Source of the DNA: an uncultured Tateyamaria sp.
GTDB lineage: Bacteria > Pseudomonadota > Alphaproteobacteria > Rhodobacterales > Rhodobacteraceae
DNA length: 64,000 nucleotides
Direction: 5' to 3'
Assembly (NCBI RefSeq): GCF_947503385.1
Contig: NZ_CANNDO010000001.1
Span: 1,113,044-1,177,043, forward strand
How positions within the stretch are numbered: the stretch's first letter is position 1; each line of letters begins with the position of its first letter. Shown here in pieces: positions 25,625 through 34,419 of this stretch. The notes below the pieces were generated by a model. That model was not told the DNA's origin, did not search any database, and saw only the letters and a program-made list of their open reading frames with translations. A program made the translations under genes and the position numbers.

Positions 25625-26748
25625 CCTTTGCGTTCCACGACGACCGAACCCACCGAATACCCCGCACCAAACGAACAGATGACGCCCACATCCCCCGGTG
25701 CCATATCGTCCGAGTATTTGGAAAACGCGATGATAGACCCGGCAGAGGATGTGTTGGCGTAATCCTGAAGGATGTTGGGCTGTTCGCTTGGTGCCGGATC
25801 ACGGCCCAGAACCTTTTTGCCGATAAAGTCATTCATCGACTTGTTGGCCTGATGCAGCCACAACCGTTTGATATCGTTGGCCTCCAGCGCCTCATCGCTC
25901 ATGTGGTCGCCGATATGTTTGGCCACGAGCGGGAGCACTTCTTTGAACACCTTGCGCCCGTTCTGCATGAACTGCATGTCGCGCCGGTCCTTGACCCCAT
26001 CGGGGCGCGAGCGGCGCAGAAAGCCATTGTTGTTGCGGATGTTGTTGGAAAACACCGTGGCGCAGCGGGTGGAGCGGATCGCGAAATGTGGTCCCGTGGC
26101 GTCCTCTTCGCGTTCGACCAAAGTTGCCGTGGCCACATCGCCAAAAATGAAGTGACAGTCGCGGTCGCGCCATTCCAGATGCGCCGAGCAAATCTCGGGG
26201 TTCACCACCAGCGCCGAGCGGATGGAACCGGACCGCACCATGTCCGCTGCCGCCTGCAAGCCGAACGTCGCTGACGAACACGCCACGTTCATGTCAAAGG
26301 CAAAGCCGTCGATGCCCAGCAGATCCTGAATCTCAATGGCGATCGCAGGATAGGCGCGTTCATGGTTTGACGCCGCACAGATCACCGCATCCACATCCGC
26401 CGCCGTTTTGCCCGCCTGAGCGAGCGCCTTGTTGGCGGCGTCCACCGCCATTTCGGCCATGATCCCCGGCTCATCGTCGCTGCGCTGACGCAGCAGGGGG
26501 TGCATCACCTCCGGGTCCAGCACACCCGATTTGTCCATCACATAGCGCCGTTCGATGCCGGACGCCTTGAGGATGAATTCTTCGGACGAATGGTCCTTTG
26601 CTTCCAGCGTCCCCGCCGCAATCTCGTCTGCGTGAACTGCGTTGTAGCGGTCGGCATAGGCGTTGAACGCTTTGACAAGCTCTGCGTTGGAGATCGACTG
26701 TTCGGGCGTAAAAACGCCGGTGCCGGTGATAACGGGAGAGAATGCCAC
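25621..26748 (-). CDS. Beta-ketoacyl-ACP synthase III family enzyme
   Basis: The 375-residue thiolase-fold enzyme has the Cys-His-Asn triad of KAS III: Cys157 in NVACSSATFG, His299 in LWLHQANKS and Asn332 in DYANTSSAGS. It is longer than housekeeping FabH (about 320 residues) and lacks a nearby fab cluster. It therefore belongs to the accessory FabH-like group that condenses medium-chain or unusual acyl-CoA starters, and the substrate is unknown. Translation starts at a GTG at 26748, preceded by AAGGGG. It lies 65 bases downstream of the sugar ABC operon on the same strand and could be read through. Confidence 0.88.
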   Translation of the reverse strand: MAFSPVITGTGVFTPEQSISNAELVKAFNAYADRYNAVHADEIAAGTLEAKDHSSEEFILKASGIERRYVMDKSGVLDPEVMHPLLRQRSDDEPGIMAEMAVDAANKALAQAGKTAADVDAVICAASNHERAYPAIAIEIQDLLGIDGFAFDMNVACSSATFGLQAAADMVRSGSIRSALVVNPEICSAHLEWRDRDCHFIFGDVATATLVEREEDATGPHFAIRSTRCATVFSNNIRNNNGFLRRSRPDGVKDRRDMQFMQNGRKVFKEVLPLVAKHIGDHMSDEALEANDIKRLWLHQANKSMNDFIGKKVLGRDPAPSEQPNILQDYANTSSAGSIIAFSKYSDDMAPGDVGVICSFGAGYSVGSVVVERKG

Positions 26749-26813
26749 GCGCGTGCCCCTTCAGGCTTATTGAGGTTCGGGCAACGTAAATGCGCGTGGG
26801 CGTCCCCGCAAGC

Positions 26814-27866
26814 CTAAGCCGTCACCGTCACACAGTCCGCGTCAAAGAAATGCGTTTGGTCTGCGTCAAAGCTGAGCCCGTGCGTGTCGCCCACGGTCAG
26901 GGCCGCATCCCCAGAGATGCGCACGTTGATCGGCCCCGCCGCACCGCAATCAAAAAGGACAAACGTGTCCGCGCCCAGGAACTCGACCACGTCGACCACG
27001 CCGTCGACCTCTCCGGTGCCTGCGGCACCGGTGGTGATGTGTTCGGGGCGGATGCCCATCTGTGTGGCGGGTCTGCCAAGGCCATAACTGCCGCCGCGCC
27101 CACCCGCCACGCTGTAGGTGTTTGTATCGGTCGTGCAGGGAAATACGTTCATCTTGGGGCTGCCGATGAACTGCGCCACAAAGACGTTGCCCGGGTGGTT
27201 ATAGAGCTCGCGCGGCGTGCCGACCTGAATGATGCGCCCTGCATCCAGAACCACAATCCGGTCGGCCAGCGTCATCGCCTCCACCTGATCATGTGTGACG
27301 TAGATCATCGTGGCATCAAGGCTCTGGTGCAGCTTGGAAATTTCGTGCCGCATCTCGACCCGCAGGGCGGCATCGAGGTTCGACAGCGGCTCGTCAAACA
27401 GGAACGCGGTGGGATCACGCACAATCGACCGCCCAATCGCCACCCGTTGGCGCTGGCCACCTGACAGGTCCTTGGGCCGCCGGTCGAGGTACTGGTCCAG
27501 CTTCAACGTATCCGCCGCAGCGTTCACCTTGGTGTCGATCTCGACCTTGGGCGCCCCCGCGGTCTTGAGCGAGAAGCCCATGTTGTCGCGCACGGACATG
27601 TGCGGATACAGCGCGTAGGACTGGAACACCATACTGAGCCCACGTTTCGACGGCGGCTGGTCCGTCACGTCCGTGCCGTCGATATCCAGCGAGCCACGGC
27701 TGATATCCTCAAGCCCGCCGATCATCCGCAGCAACGTGGACTTGCCGCAACCGGATGGGCCCACAAAGACGACAAATTCACCATTCTGGATGGCAAGGTC
27801 CACGCCTTTGATGACCTGCACCTCGCCAAACCACTTTTCGACAGCATTGAGGGTGATCGCGCCCAT
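26814..27866 (-). CDS. Sugar ABC transporter ATP-binding protein (UgpC/MsmX type)
   Basis: The 350-residue ATPase has Walker [10 protein letters not shown] at 36-44, the Q-loop [11 protein letters not shown], the signature [10 protein letters not shown] at 134, Walker B FLFDEP at 155 and the H-loop VTHDQ. The C-terminal extension after residue 235 contains the regulatory OB domain with MGIRPEHI, typical of the MalK/UgpC group that energises oligosaccharide uptake. It is the last gene of the ABC operon and starts 3 bases after the glycoside hydrolase stop. Confidence 0.95.
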   Translation of the reverse strand: MGAITLNAVEKWFGEVQVIKGVDLAIQNGEFVVFVGPSGCGKSTLLRMIGGLEDISRGSLDIDGTDVTDQPPSKRGLSMVFQSYALYPHMSVRDNMGFSLKTAGAPKVEIDTKVNAAADTLKLDQYLDRRPKDLSGGQRQRVAIGRSIVRDPTAFLFDEPLSNLDAALRVEMRHEISKLHQSLDATMIYVTHDQVEAMTLADRIVVLDAGRIIQVGTPRELYNHPGNVFVAQFIGSPKMNVFPCTTDTNTYSVAGGRGGSYGLGRPATQMGIRPEHITTGAAGTGEVDGVVDVVEFLGADTFVLFDCGAAGPINVRISGDAALTVGDTHGLSFDADQTHFFDADCVTVTA

Positions 27867-27869
27867 GTC

Positions 27870-29135
27870 TCACGCGCCTCCTGCATTCGGGGACGCCCAG
27901 CCCAGCCACACGGCCGCCGTCCAGGTAAACGTGCCACCGCCCGCTGGTGCGCCGGTGAGCGGGTCAAAATATTCGGCAAACCCGTGTTCAGCGATCATAT
28001 CGCCGGTCAGCACACGCAAATCCTCGCCCAAACCATAGCCCCGCTCGGTCAGGCCAAGGCCAATCATCATGTTCATGATCGCCCAGACCGGCCCGCGCCA
28101 GTATCGCTTGGCGTCGAACCTGTCATCACTGGGGGCGAGCGACGGCACTCCGTACTTGGCCATGCCCAGCACATCTGCCAATCGTTCCGCCATTTCGGGC
28201 CGGTCTACGCCCGCATACCAGCACAGGAACGACGCATTGCTGAGCGCGCCGGACCAGGTGCCGCCAACCACATCGCGGGAATCATATGCGCCCAGCTTTG
28301 GGTTCCACAGGCTCTGCGCGCCCTCTTCGAGGGTCGCGATCCAGCTCTGCAATTCCGACACGTCCCTGCCCATGTCGCGGCCCATCGCCTCCAGATCGCG
28401 GGTCGCCCGCAGCAGGATAAAGGTCATGGTCGGGTCCGCCACCCGGAACGGCGTGTCCCTGAGCATCGCCGCCTCGTCCCAGCCCGCCGCAGCACCCCGC
28501 TGAACCAACCAAAGGTAACGGTCATAGTCGTATTTTGTAGGCCGCATGGCACTGTCCACATGGGTCGTGTCGCGCCGGACGTATGTGCCAACGCCGTCTG
28601 GCGTGATGGCGGCCATCGCGGCGTCCCAATCCGGTGCGTTGTCCCGACCGGCCTCCCACGGGTGCGTGATGCACACGGCCCCTTTGTCCAGCCGCCAATC
28701 CATGAACCAGCGATGCCAGCCCACCATCTTGTCATAAAGCGCGGCTATCCGCGCAGCGCCGCGCTTCGGGTCCTTGGCGAGGATCAGCCGCGCCATGGTT
28801 GCCGCCACCGGCGGCTGGCTGATGCCCGAAGACGGGATCGGCCCCACGCCCTGCCACACATCCGGGCCGGGAAAATACCCGTCATCCTGCGCGTGAAACA
28901 AGATATGTGGGACCATGCCCCCCGCCCACTGCCCGGCAAAGAGCGTCTCCAGCTCGGTCCATGCGCGGTCCACGTCGAATGCTGCAAACCCCATGGCGGC
29001 AAAGGCGCTGTCCCAGTTCCACTGGTAGGGGTACAGACCCGCAGTGGGGATCGTGTACCCGCCCCGGTCATTGCGCGCGAGGATGCCTCGTGCCTCTTCG
29101 TCACGTGCGTCGGTGGTGCTTGCGTCCAGCATCAT
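27870..29135 (-). CDS. MGH1-like glycoside hydrolase (GH63-type glucosyl-/mannosylglycerate hydrolase candidate)
   Basis: The 421-residue protein has an (alpha/alpha)6-barrel style sequence. TAGLYPYQWNWDSAFAAMGF, an Arg-Ala-Trp-Thr-Glu-Leu-Glu segment and GQWAGGMVPHILFH follow each other, as I recall for mannosylglycerate hydrolase-like enzymes. These hydrolyse the glycosidic bond of mannosylglycerate or glucosylglycerate, compatible solutes of marine and thermophilic organisms. HPWEAGRDNAPDWD and HGFAEYFDPLTG likely contribute the acidic catalytic pair. No signal peptide is present, so it acts in the cytoplasm on solute imported by the adjoining ABC system. An ATGA overlap links it to the permease gene. 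Confidence 0.85.
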   Translation of the reverse strand: MMLDASTTDARDEEARGILARNDRGGYTIPTAGLYPYQWNWDSAFAAMGFAAFDVDRAWTELETLFAGQWAGGMVPHILFHAQDDGYFPGPDVWQGVGPIPSSGISQPPVAATMARLILAKDPKRGAARIAALYDKMVGWHRWFMDWRLDKGAVCITHPWEAGRDNAPDWDAAMAAITPDGVGTYVRRDTTHVDSAMRPTKYDYDRYLWLVQRGAAAGWDEAAMLRDTPFRVADPTMTFILLRATRDLEAMGRDMGRDVSELQSWIATLEEGAQSLWNPKLGAYDSRDVVGGTWSGALSNASFLCWYAGVDRPEMAERLADVLGMAKYGVPSLAPSDDRFDAKRYWRGPVWAIMNMMIGLGLTERGYGLGEDLRVLTGDMIAEHGFAEYFDPLTGAPAGGGTFTWTAAVWLGWASPNAGGA

Positions 29136-30346
29136 CCCTTTACTGACCCTGCGGTCAGCCCCTTGGTCATGAACCGCTCCAGCCCCAGAAACAGGGCCAT
29201 GATCGGTATGGTGGCAATAACCGCACCCGCCATCAGGTGCTGGCGCGGAATCTCCGAGGAGTTGAGCATCGCAACCCCCCGTGTGAGCGTGAAAATGGAC
29301 GGATCATCCAGCAGCATGAACGCCAGCAGAAACTCGTTCCACGCGATCATAAAGACATAAAGCGACACCGACACCATCGCGGGCAACGACAGGGGCAGGG
29401 TGATCTTGAGGATCACCTGCAACCGGCTCAGCCCGTCCATCAGGCCCGCTTCTTCGACCTCGACCGGCAGACCGCGGAAATAGCCCTGCAACATATAAAG
29501 CGCGACAGGGATCGTGGTGACCGGGTAGATCAGGATCAGGCCGGGGATGGTGTTGCGCAGGCCCGTCATCGAAAAGGCGATGTAGATCGGCAGCGCCAGC
29601 ACGATCATCGGCACCATGTAGATCAACAGGATCGACCGCGAAAACGCCGCCCGCCCCTTGAACCGCAGCCGCGCCACGGCATAGGCGCCCGGCACGGAAA
29701 AGGCGAGCGTGATCAGCACGGTCAGCACCGACACGTAAAAGCTGGTCCACAGGTAGCTGCCAAACCCGAACTGGCCGAAAAGCTCGGTATAGCTCGTAAA
29801 CAGGTCCCAGCCCCGGCTCAGTTCAATGGAAAAATCCAGCGGATTGCGCAGCAGCGCCTGTTGCGACTTCAGGCTGGTCATCACCATCACGTAAAACGGG
29901 ATCAGCACGATCGCGGTAAAGATGATGTATCCAAAACCGGTCAGAAACCGGATCACCGCATCTTCGAATGCGTGCCGGGTCAGCGTGCCGGGATGGGCCT
30001 CCACCAGCATGACCTTTAGCGGCCAGATGCTGAACACGCCAAAGGATATGGCAGCCGCAAGCCGCCACTGCATCGGTACATCTTCACCAAAGACAAGCGG
30101 CGTAACAGGTGTGAACAGCAGCGCCACAGCAACCAGAACAAAGCCGGCAAACAGCACCAGACGGTCCCGCACATAAAGCGCCGCCAATCCCCCGCTCAGA
30201 CCCAGTATCAGGCACCCGATCCCGCCGGGCCGAAACCCCAGACCCGAGGCAAAGGACAGCGTGACGGACACCGTGATTGCCATCACAAAGGCCCAGACAA
30301 TCCCGATCAGACCAGCCGTCACATGACCCTCACGCAACATGTGCAT
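29132..30346 (-). CDS. Carbohydrate ABC transporter permease (MalG type) with extra N-terminal membrane region
   Basis: The 404-residue protein is much longer than a standard MalG permease (about 280). Residues 15-110 add about four membrane helices before the usual six. The conserved cytoplasmic EAA loop is seen at EEAGLMDGLSRLQVILKITL, where it contacts the ATPase. The C-terminus TKGLTAGSVKG is the standard end of MalG-type permeases. The ATG at 30346 is preferred, with AAGGGG upstream. This site is supplied by the end of the dispersed element in the gap. Confidence 0.9.
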   Translation of the reverse strand: MHMLREGHVTAGLIGIVWAFVMAITVSVTLSFASGLGFRPGGIGCLILGLSGGLAALYVRDRLVLFAGFVLVAVALLFTPVTPLVFGEDVPMQWRLAAAISFGVFSIWPLKVMLVEAHPGTLTRHAFEDAVIRFLTGFGYIIFTAIVLIPFYVMVMTSLKSQQALLRNPLDFSIELSRGWDLFTSYTELFGQFGFGSYLWTSFYVSVLTVLITLAFSVPGAYAVARLRFKGRAAFSRSILLIYMVPMIVLALPIYIAFSMTGLRNTIPGLILIYPVTTIPVALYMLQGYFRGLPVEVEEAGLMDGLSRLQVILKITLPLSLPAMVSVSLYVFMIAWNEFLLAFMLLDDPSIFTLTRGVAMLNSSEIPRQHLMAGAVIATIPIMALFLGLERFMTKGLTAGSVKG

Positions 30347-30347
30347 G

Positions 30348-30425
30348 TGCGTCCCCTTCTTCTCTTGGACAAATACTCTGGGGTGAGGCCGCAGGCCGAG
30401 GGGCAACGCCCCTGTCGCCGCCCGC
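30348..30425 (-). repeat. Dispersed intergenic element, copy 2, inside the ABC operon
   Basis: On the minus strand the order is GGGGC-GTT-GCCCC hairpin, CGGCCTGCGGCCTC, and then a tail reading CCCCAGAGTATTTGTCC followed by AAGAGAAGAAGGGG. This matches the layout of the copy at 18560-18633 and the tail of the copy at 43862-43917. Its end carries the purine-rich AAGGGG that serves as ribosome binding site of the downstream permease gene. Confidence 0.6.
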
Positions 30426-30463
30426 CGCAGGCGCGACGCAAACTTGTTTTGCGTCTCCCCCGC

Positions 30464-31696
30464 TCACAACCCTTCCTCCTGGCTGATGTATTTGAAAAAG
30501 AACACGCTGAACAAAAGCAGCGTGGCAAAGATCACCACGGCCACGGCCGCACCTGCGCCGATATTCGACACGGCAAAGGCCTGTTCATAGACGTTCACCG
30601 TCAGGGTCCGCGTGCCCGCATTGCCCCCTGTCAGCAGGAAAATGTCGTCGAATTTATTGAACGTCCAGATAAAGCGCAGCAGGAACAGAACCGACAGAAT
30701 GCCCAGCAACATCGGCAGCGACAGATACCAGAACTTCTGAAACGGGCTCGCCCCGTCCATGTCCGCGGCCTCGTACATATCCGTGTCTATCGACTGCATC
30801 CGCGCGAGGATGAACAGGAACGACAGCGGGAAATAGCGCCAGATTTCGAACACGGTCACCATGATCAGCGCCAATGGCCGCTGACCAAAGAAATTGATCG
30901 GCCCCGCTGTTACGCCCATCTGGATCAGGAGCGCGTTGAGCGATCCTGAAAAGGGATCCAGCAACGTCACCCAAGTGAACGCAACCGCGATGATGGGTGA
31001 GACGTAAGGAAACAGGTAAAGACCACGCAGCACGCCCTTGCCTCGGAACGACTTGTTCAGCAGCATCGCGGCGAACAACCCGACAACCAGCGCCCCCACG
31101 GTGCCGAACACTGTGTAAAAGATCGTGGCCCACAACACCGACAGGAATTCATCTCCGTCAAAGATGCGGGCGAAGTTCTCCAGCGTGAATTCGGTATTGG
31201 TCAGAATATTGTCGCCGGTGCCGTAGCCTGCTGGCGCGGACCCTTCGACGATCTCTTCGAGTGCCTCCGCGTCTCCGTCCAGCGCCACCGGGATACGCAC
31301 CCGTTCGTTGAACCCGCCGGGCACATCACCAAATTCGCACCGCAGTTGCAGCCCATCAACGGCACAGAACTCGGGCAACTCCAGAATTGCGACGCCGTCG
31401 TGCAGCGTATCCGTAAAGCCCAGCCCGGTGATCTCTTTCTGCTGGGACGAATTGCGCACCCGGTATTCAACCACCATCTGCCCCGACCGTTCGCGCAGGC
31501 TTTCCCGGATCATGGGCGCAACAGGGCGCAGATCGGCAAGGCCCACAGGCTTGAAGCTGATCCAGAAGATCGACAGCAACGGCAGGATGATCACGAGGCT
31601 CACGATAAGGATCGTGGGCAGCAGCAGGCTCCAGGCCAGCCGCGCCTCGCGACGCTCAAGCGCACCGCGTGTCGTGGGTGGGGTGGGGGACGTCAT
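30464..31696 (-). CDS. Carbohydrate ABC transporter permease (MalF type) with large periplasmic insertion
   Basis: The 410-residue permease has a first membrane helix at about residues 22-48, then an insertion of roughly 110 mostly polar residues before helix 2. The insertion is Val/Glu/Asp-rich beta sequence with TDTLHDGVAILELPE. Such a loop between helices is typical of MalF-like subunits that contact the binding protein. The EAA loop appears as YEAADMDGASPFQKFWYLSL. The ATG at 31696 (MTSPTPPTT) is chosen over an upstream frame to 31741. It is the second gene of the operon. Confidence 0.92.
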   Translation of the reverse strand: MTSPTPPTTRGALERREARLAWSLLLPTILIVSLVIILPLLSIFWISFKPVGLADLRPVAPMIRESLRERSGQMVVEYRVRNSSQQKEITGLGFTDTLHDGVAILELPEFCAVDGLQLRCEFGDVPGGFNERVRIPVALDGDAEALEEIVEGSAPAGYGTGDNILTNTEFTLENFARIFDGDEFLSVLWATIFYTVFGTVGALVVGLFAAMLLNKSFRGKGVLRGLYLFPYVSPIIAVAFTWVTLLDPFSGSLNALLIQMGVTAGPINFFGQRPLALIMVTVFEIWRYFPLSFLFILARMQSIDTDMYEAADMDGASPFQKFWYLSLPMLLGILSVLFLLRFIWTFNKFDDIFLLTGGNAGTRTLTVNVYEQAFAVSNIGAGAAVAVVIFATLLLFSVFFFKYISQEEGL

Positions 31697-31770
31697 GGGC
31701 GTCTCGGATGCAAAGAGGAGGAGGAGAGAGGGCAGGCGCACCCGCCCTCTCTTGTTTGCCGCGTTTGCGT

Positions 31771-33129
31771 TTAGTTGATCGCGGCCAGTTCGGTGTTCAT
31801 GGCTGCAATCGCCGCCGCCGCATCGATCTCATCATCGATGTACTGGCGCACGATGCGGTTGATCGCTTGGCTGTTGATCATCTTGGACGCCAGCGCGAGC
31901 TGGTTTTCCGCGACACCCCAACGCTGGGCCACTTTCAGACCACCCACAATCTCATCCAGCATTTCCGCTGCATAAAGATCCTTCATCGGGGCCTTGCGAT
32001 CTACGCCCACAGGAATTTCTGACCACGCAGCGGAAAACTTGCCCGGCTCATCCGCAGTGCCGGTTCGCACGGGGAACTTGCCTTCGGCGGCGATGGAAAG
32101 AGTCTGCATATAGCCGTCATTCATCGAATATTCGACAAAGGCCTGCGCGGTGTCCGTGTCCGCGTCCGATGTAATGCCGAAATACCGAACGTCACCCCAT
32201 GCCGCTCCGTCGGGGTTCGACGGGCCGGCAAAGTTGGTCACGATGCCAGTGGCCGCCGCCAATTCGCGCGTGGTCGGGTCATCGTTGATTGTGGGGGCCG
32301 CGCTGTCGCGCAGACCGGCCAGCTCATCAAGGATAAAGGGCGACCAGATGATCATCGCAGCCTGACCTGCAAAATACAGTTCGCGCGATTGTTTCCAGTA
32401 CAGCTCACCCGGAGGCGACGCCTTGGCGATGGCCTTGTAGAAATCCAGAACCTCGGTGGTTGCCTCAACGTCCAGTTCCTGCGCCCCATCCGCACCCACG
32501 GGCGACACGCCGTTGGCGAGGAATACGTGTTCGAGCACTTGGCTCATAAAGTTCTCGTCCACCTTGGTCGCGGCCACAAAGCCGTACATGGATGGCGGGT
32601 TGTGCAGCGCATCCAGCGCGGCCTGCACATTTGCAAATGTGTTTGGCGGCTCAAGGCCCTTTTCGGCAAAGAGGTCGGCACGATAGACCACCATCTGCGT
32701 CCAGCCGTCCACTGGCACGGACGCGATGTCGCCGTCATAGGCGGCCATGGACAGCGGACCCACGGCGAACGTGTCACGGCCAAGGCTGTCGACCACTTCG
32801 GTGGCCGCTTCGGTGTCGAGAATGCCCGCCTCGGCCCAAGGAAGTGCGTATTGCAACGGATGGTAAATCACGTCCGGCAGATCACCGGCGGCAAACGCGG
32901 CTGTCGTGCGCGTGCCCAGATCGGTTTCGGAGACGGGGATAACCTGAACGGCATTGCCGGTGGCCTTTTCGAACGCAGCCGCCATTTCTTGTTGTTTGGC
33001 CAGCCGCTCGGGCTGTTCTTCCGTGGTCCAAAAGCGGATGTCGTCGGCCATTGCGGCGGACGCGGTCAGCACAAGGCCAACCGCCGTGCCCAAAAGCAAA
33101 CGCCCTGCAGGGGCTTTGGTGAATGTCAT
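31771..33129 (-). CDS. ABC transporter extracellular solute-binding protein (family 1)
   Basis: The 452-residue protein has a signal peptide (basic start, hydrophobic core, AMA cleavage before DDIRFWT). The mature part has the family-1 features KQQEMAAAFEKATGNAV, DVIYHPLQYALPWAEAG and YFGITSDADTDTAQAFVEY. It should bind the transported sugar or glycoside in the periplasm. The first gene of the operon has its own promoter region, which holds two LacI-type dyads. GGAGGAGAG lies upstream of the ATG at 33129. Confidence 0.95.
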   Translation of the reverse strand: MTFTKAPAGRLLLGTAVGLVLTASAAMADDIRFWTTEEQPERLAKQQEMAAAFEKATGNAVQVIPVSETDLGTRTTAAFAAGDLPDVIYHPLQYALPWAEAGILDTEAATEVVDSLGRDTFAVGPLSMAAYDGDIASVPVDGWTQMVVYRADLFAEKGLEPPNTFANVQAALDALHNPPSMYGFVAATKVDENFMSQVLEHVFLANGVSPVGADGAQELDVEATTEVLDFYKAIAKASPPGELYWKQSRELYFAGQAAMIIWSPFILDELAGLRDSAAPTINDDPTTRELAAATGIVTNFAGPSNPDGAAWGDVRYFGITSDADTDTAQAFVEYSMNDGYMQTLSIAAEGKFPVRTGTADEPGKFSAAWSEIPVGVDRKAPMKDLYAAEMLDEIVGGLKVAQRWGVAENQLALASKMINSQAINRIVRQYIDDEIDAAAAIAAMNTELAAIN

Positions 33130-33218
33130 GAGTCTCTCCTCCCTCACGTAATCTATTGGATGTCCGACGGCGCCGGTCACTGCCGGATCTAAAGACATCC
33201 ATATCGTGCGCTGAATAA

Positions 33219-33232
33219 TTGCAACGATGCAA
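33219..33232. promoter_or_regulatory. Operator-like dyad O1 for the adjacent LacI regulator
   Basis: TTGCAACGATGCAA is an inverted repeat (TTGCA and TGCAA around ACGA), 87 bases upstream of the solute-binding-protein start. An almost identical site lies exactly 100 bases away at 33319-33332. Confidence 0.6.
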
Positions 33233-33318
33233 CAAATTTTTGGATAAGACGAAAACCACCATAAATCCCCTATTATATGGATATTTCTGCGATGCAGCGA
33301 ATCCGAAACTCAGCAGGA

Positions 33319-33332
33319 TTGCAACGATACAA
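33319..33332. promoter_or_regulatory. Operator-like dyad O2 for the adjacent LacI regulator
   Basis: TTGCAACGATACAA differs from O1 by one base in the right arm and is preceded by the same ATTGCAACGAT context. It lies 73 bases upstream of the lacI-type start, so the two sites bracket the divergent promoters. Confidence 0.6.
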
Positions 33333-33405
33333 TTGATTCGCTCTTGTGCCGGAAAGTGTGGCATGTACCATCTGCACATCCTGAAACCGGACCCGTTACG
33401 CGCAC

Positions 33406-34419
33406 ATGGCCGATCAACGCCGCAAGCCCCCGACGCTCAAGACGATCGCGGAACTGACAGGCCTGAGTCTGTCGACCGTATCGCTGTCACTGCGTGACGG
33501 CAGCCGGTTGAAAAAGGAGACGCGGGACAAGATCGCGGCAGCCGCAGCAGAGGTTGGGTACGTGCCAAACCGTGCGGGCGTGCGCTTGCGCACAGGGCAG
33601 ACCAATGTGCTGACCTTGATCCAGTCCCCCGCCAACAACACCATTGATTACACCCGGCAAATGATCGAAGGCATCGGCGCGCATCTGAGCGATACGCGCT
33701 TTCACCTCAATGTCATACCCGAGCTTGACCCGGCCAACCCCGAGGCGTCTGTGCGCTATGTCTTGCAGAACCGCACGGCGGATGGGCTGATCCTTACCCA
33801 TACAACGGCACGTGACCCGCGTGTCCAATTGCTGACGGATGCGGGCTTTCCCTTTGTGTGCCACGGACGGACGGAGTTCTACACGCCCCACGCCTATCAC
33901 GATTTCCATGTGGAGCGGTTTGTCGAACTGGCGGTACAGCGTTTGCACGAAAAGGGGCGGCGGCGGTTCCTGTTGGTGGCCGAGGATGACGGAACCACCA
34001 ATTTTGCCAAAATATCCGGTGGTTTCCACCGGGCTGTGGCGCGCTGCGGCAACCTAGGAGAGGTCGCGACCGACACAGGTATTCTTGTGTCGCCCAACAC
34101 GGCGCGCGCCTTTGGTCAAAGCCTTGCAGCGCGGCCAGACCGGTTCGACGCAATCATCAGCAACAACGAATTGGCCACGCTCGCGCTGATGGGCGGGATG
34201 GCGGATGAGGGGCTGCGGCTGGGTCGCGATTACGAGCTGATTTGCCGTCAAACGACCGAATTGCTGCCGCTTCTTTATCCCCAGATTGATACGTTGGGAG
34301 AGGACCTCGTGGCGACGGGTCAGGAACTGGCGCGGCTCTTGATCGCGCGGGTGTCCGGCGCGCCAGTCGAAACATTGCAGACCTTGCATGAACCCAAACC
34401 CGTCTGGCGCAGCGGGTGA
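33406..34419 (+). CDS. LacI family transcriptional regulator of the glycoside uptake operon
   Basis: The 337-residue protein has a LacI helix-turn-helix (PTLKTIAELTGLSLSTVSLS then RLKKETRDKIAAAAAEVGYVPN) and a periplasmic-binding-protein-like effector domain, as in RbsR/GalR. In AglR-like proteins of this group the effector is an alpha-glucoside or glycerate conjugate. Divergent transcription from the solute-binding protein and the two shared dyads imply that it represses the ABC operon until sugar is present. Confidence 0.93.
   Translation: MADQRRKPPTLKTIAELTGLSLSTVSLSLRDGSRLKKETRDKIAAAAAEVGYVPNRAGVRLRTGQTNVLTLIQSPANNTIDYTRQMIEGIGAHLSDTRFHLNVIPELDPANPEASVRYVLQNRTADGLILTHTTARDPRVQLLTDAGFPFVCHGRTEFYTPHAYHDFHVERFVELAVQRLHEKGRRRFLLVAEDDGTTNFAKISGGFHRAVARCGNLGEVATDTGILVSPNTARAFGQSLAARPDRFDAIISNNELATLALMGGMADEGLRLGRDYELICRQTTELLPLLYPQIDTLGEDLVATGQELARLLIARVSGAPVETLQTLHEPKPVWRSG

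Noticed and set aside
30323..30949. Plus-strand open frame over the ABC permease
   Set aside because: It is antisense to a well-supported permease and shows an Arg/His/Gln-rich shadow composition.
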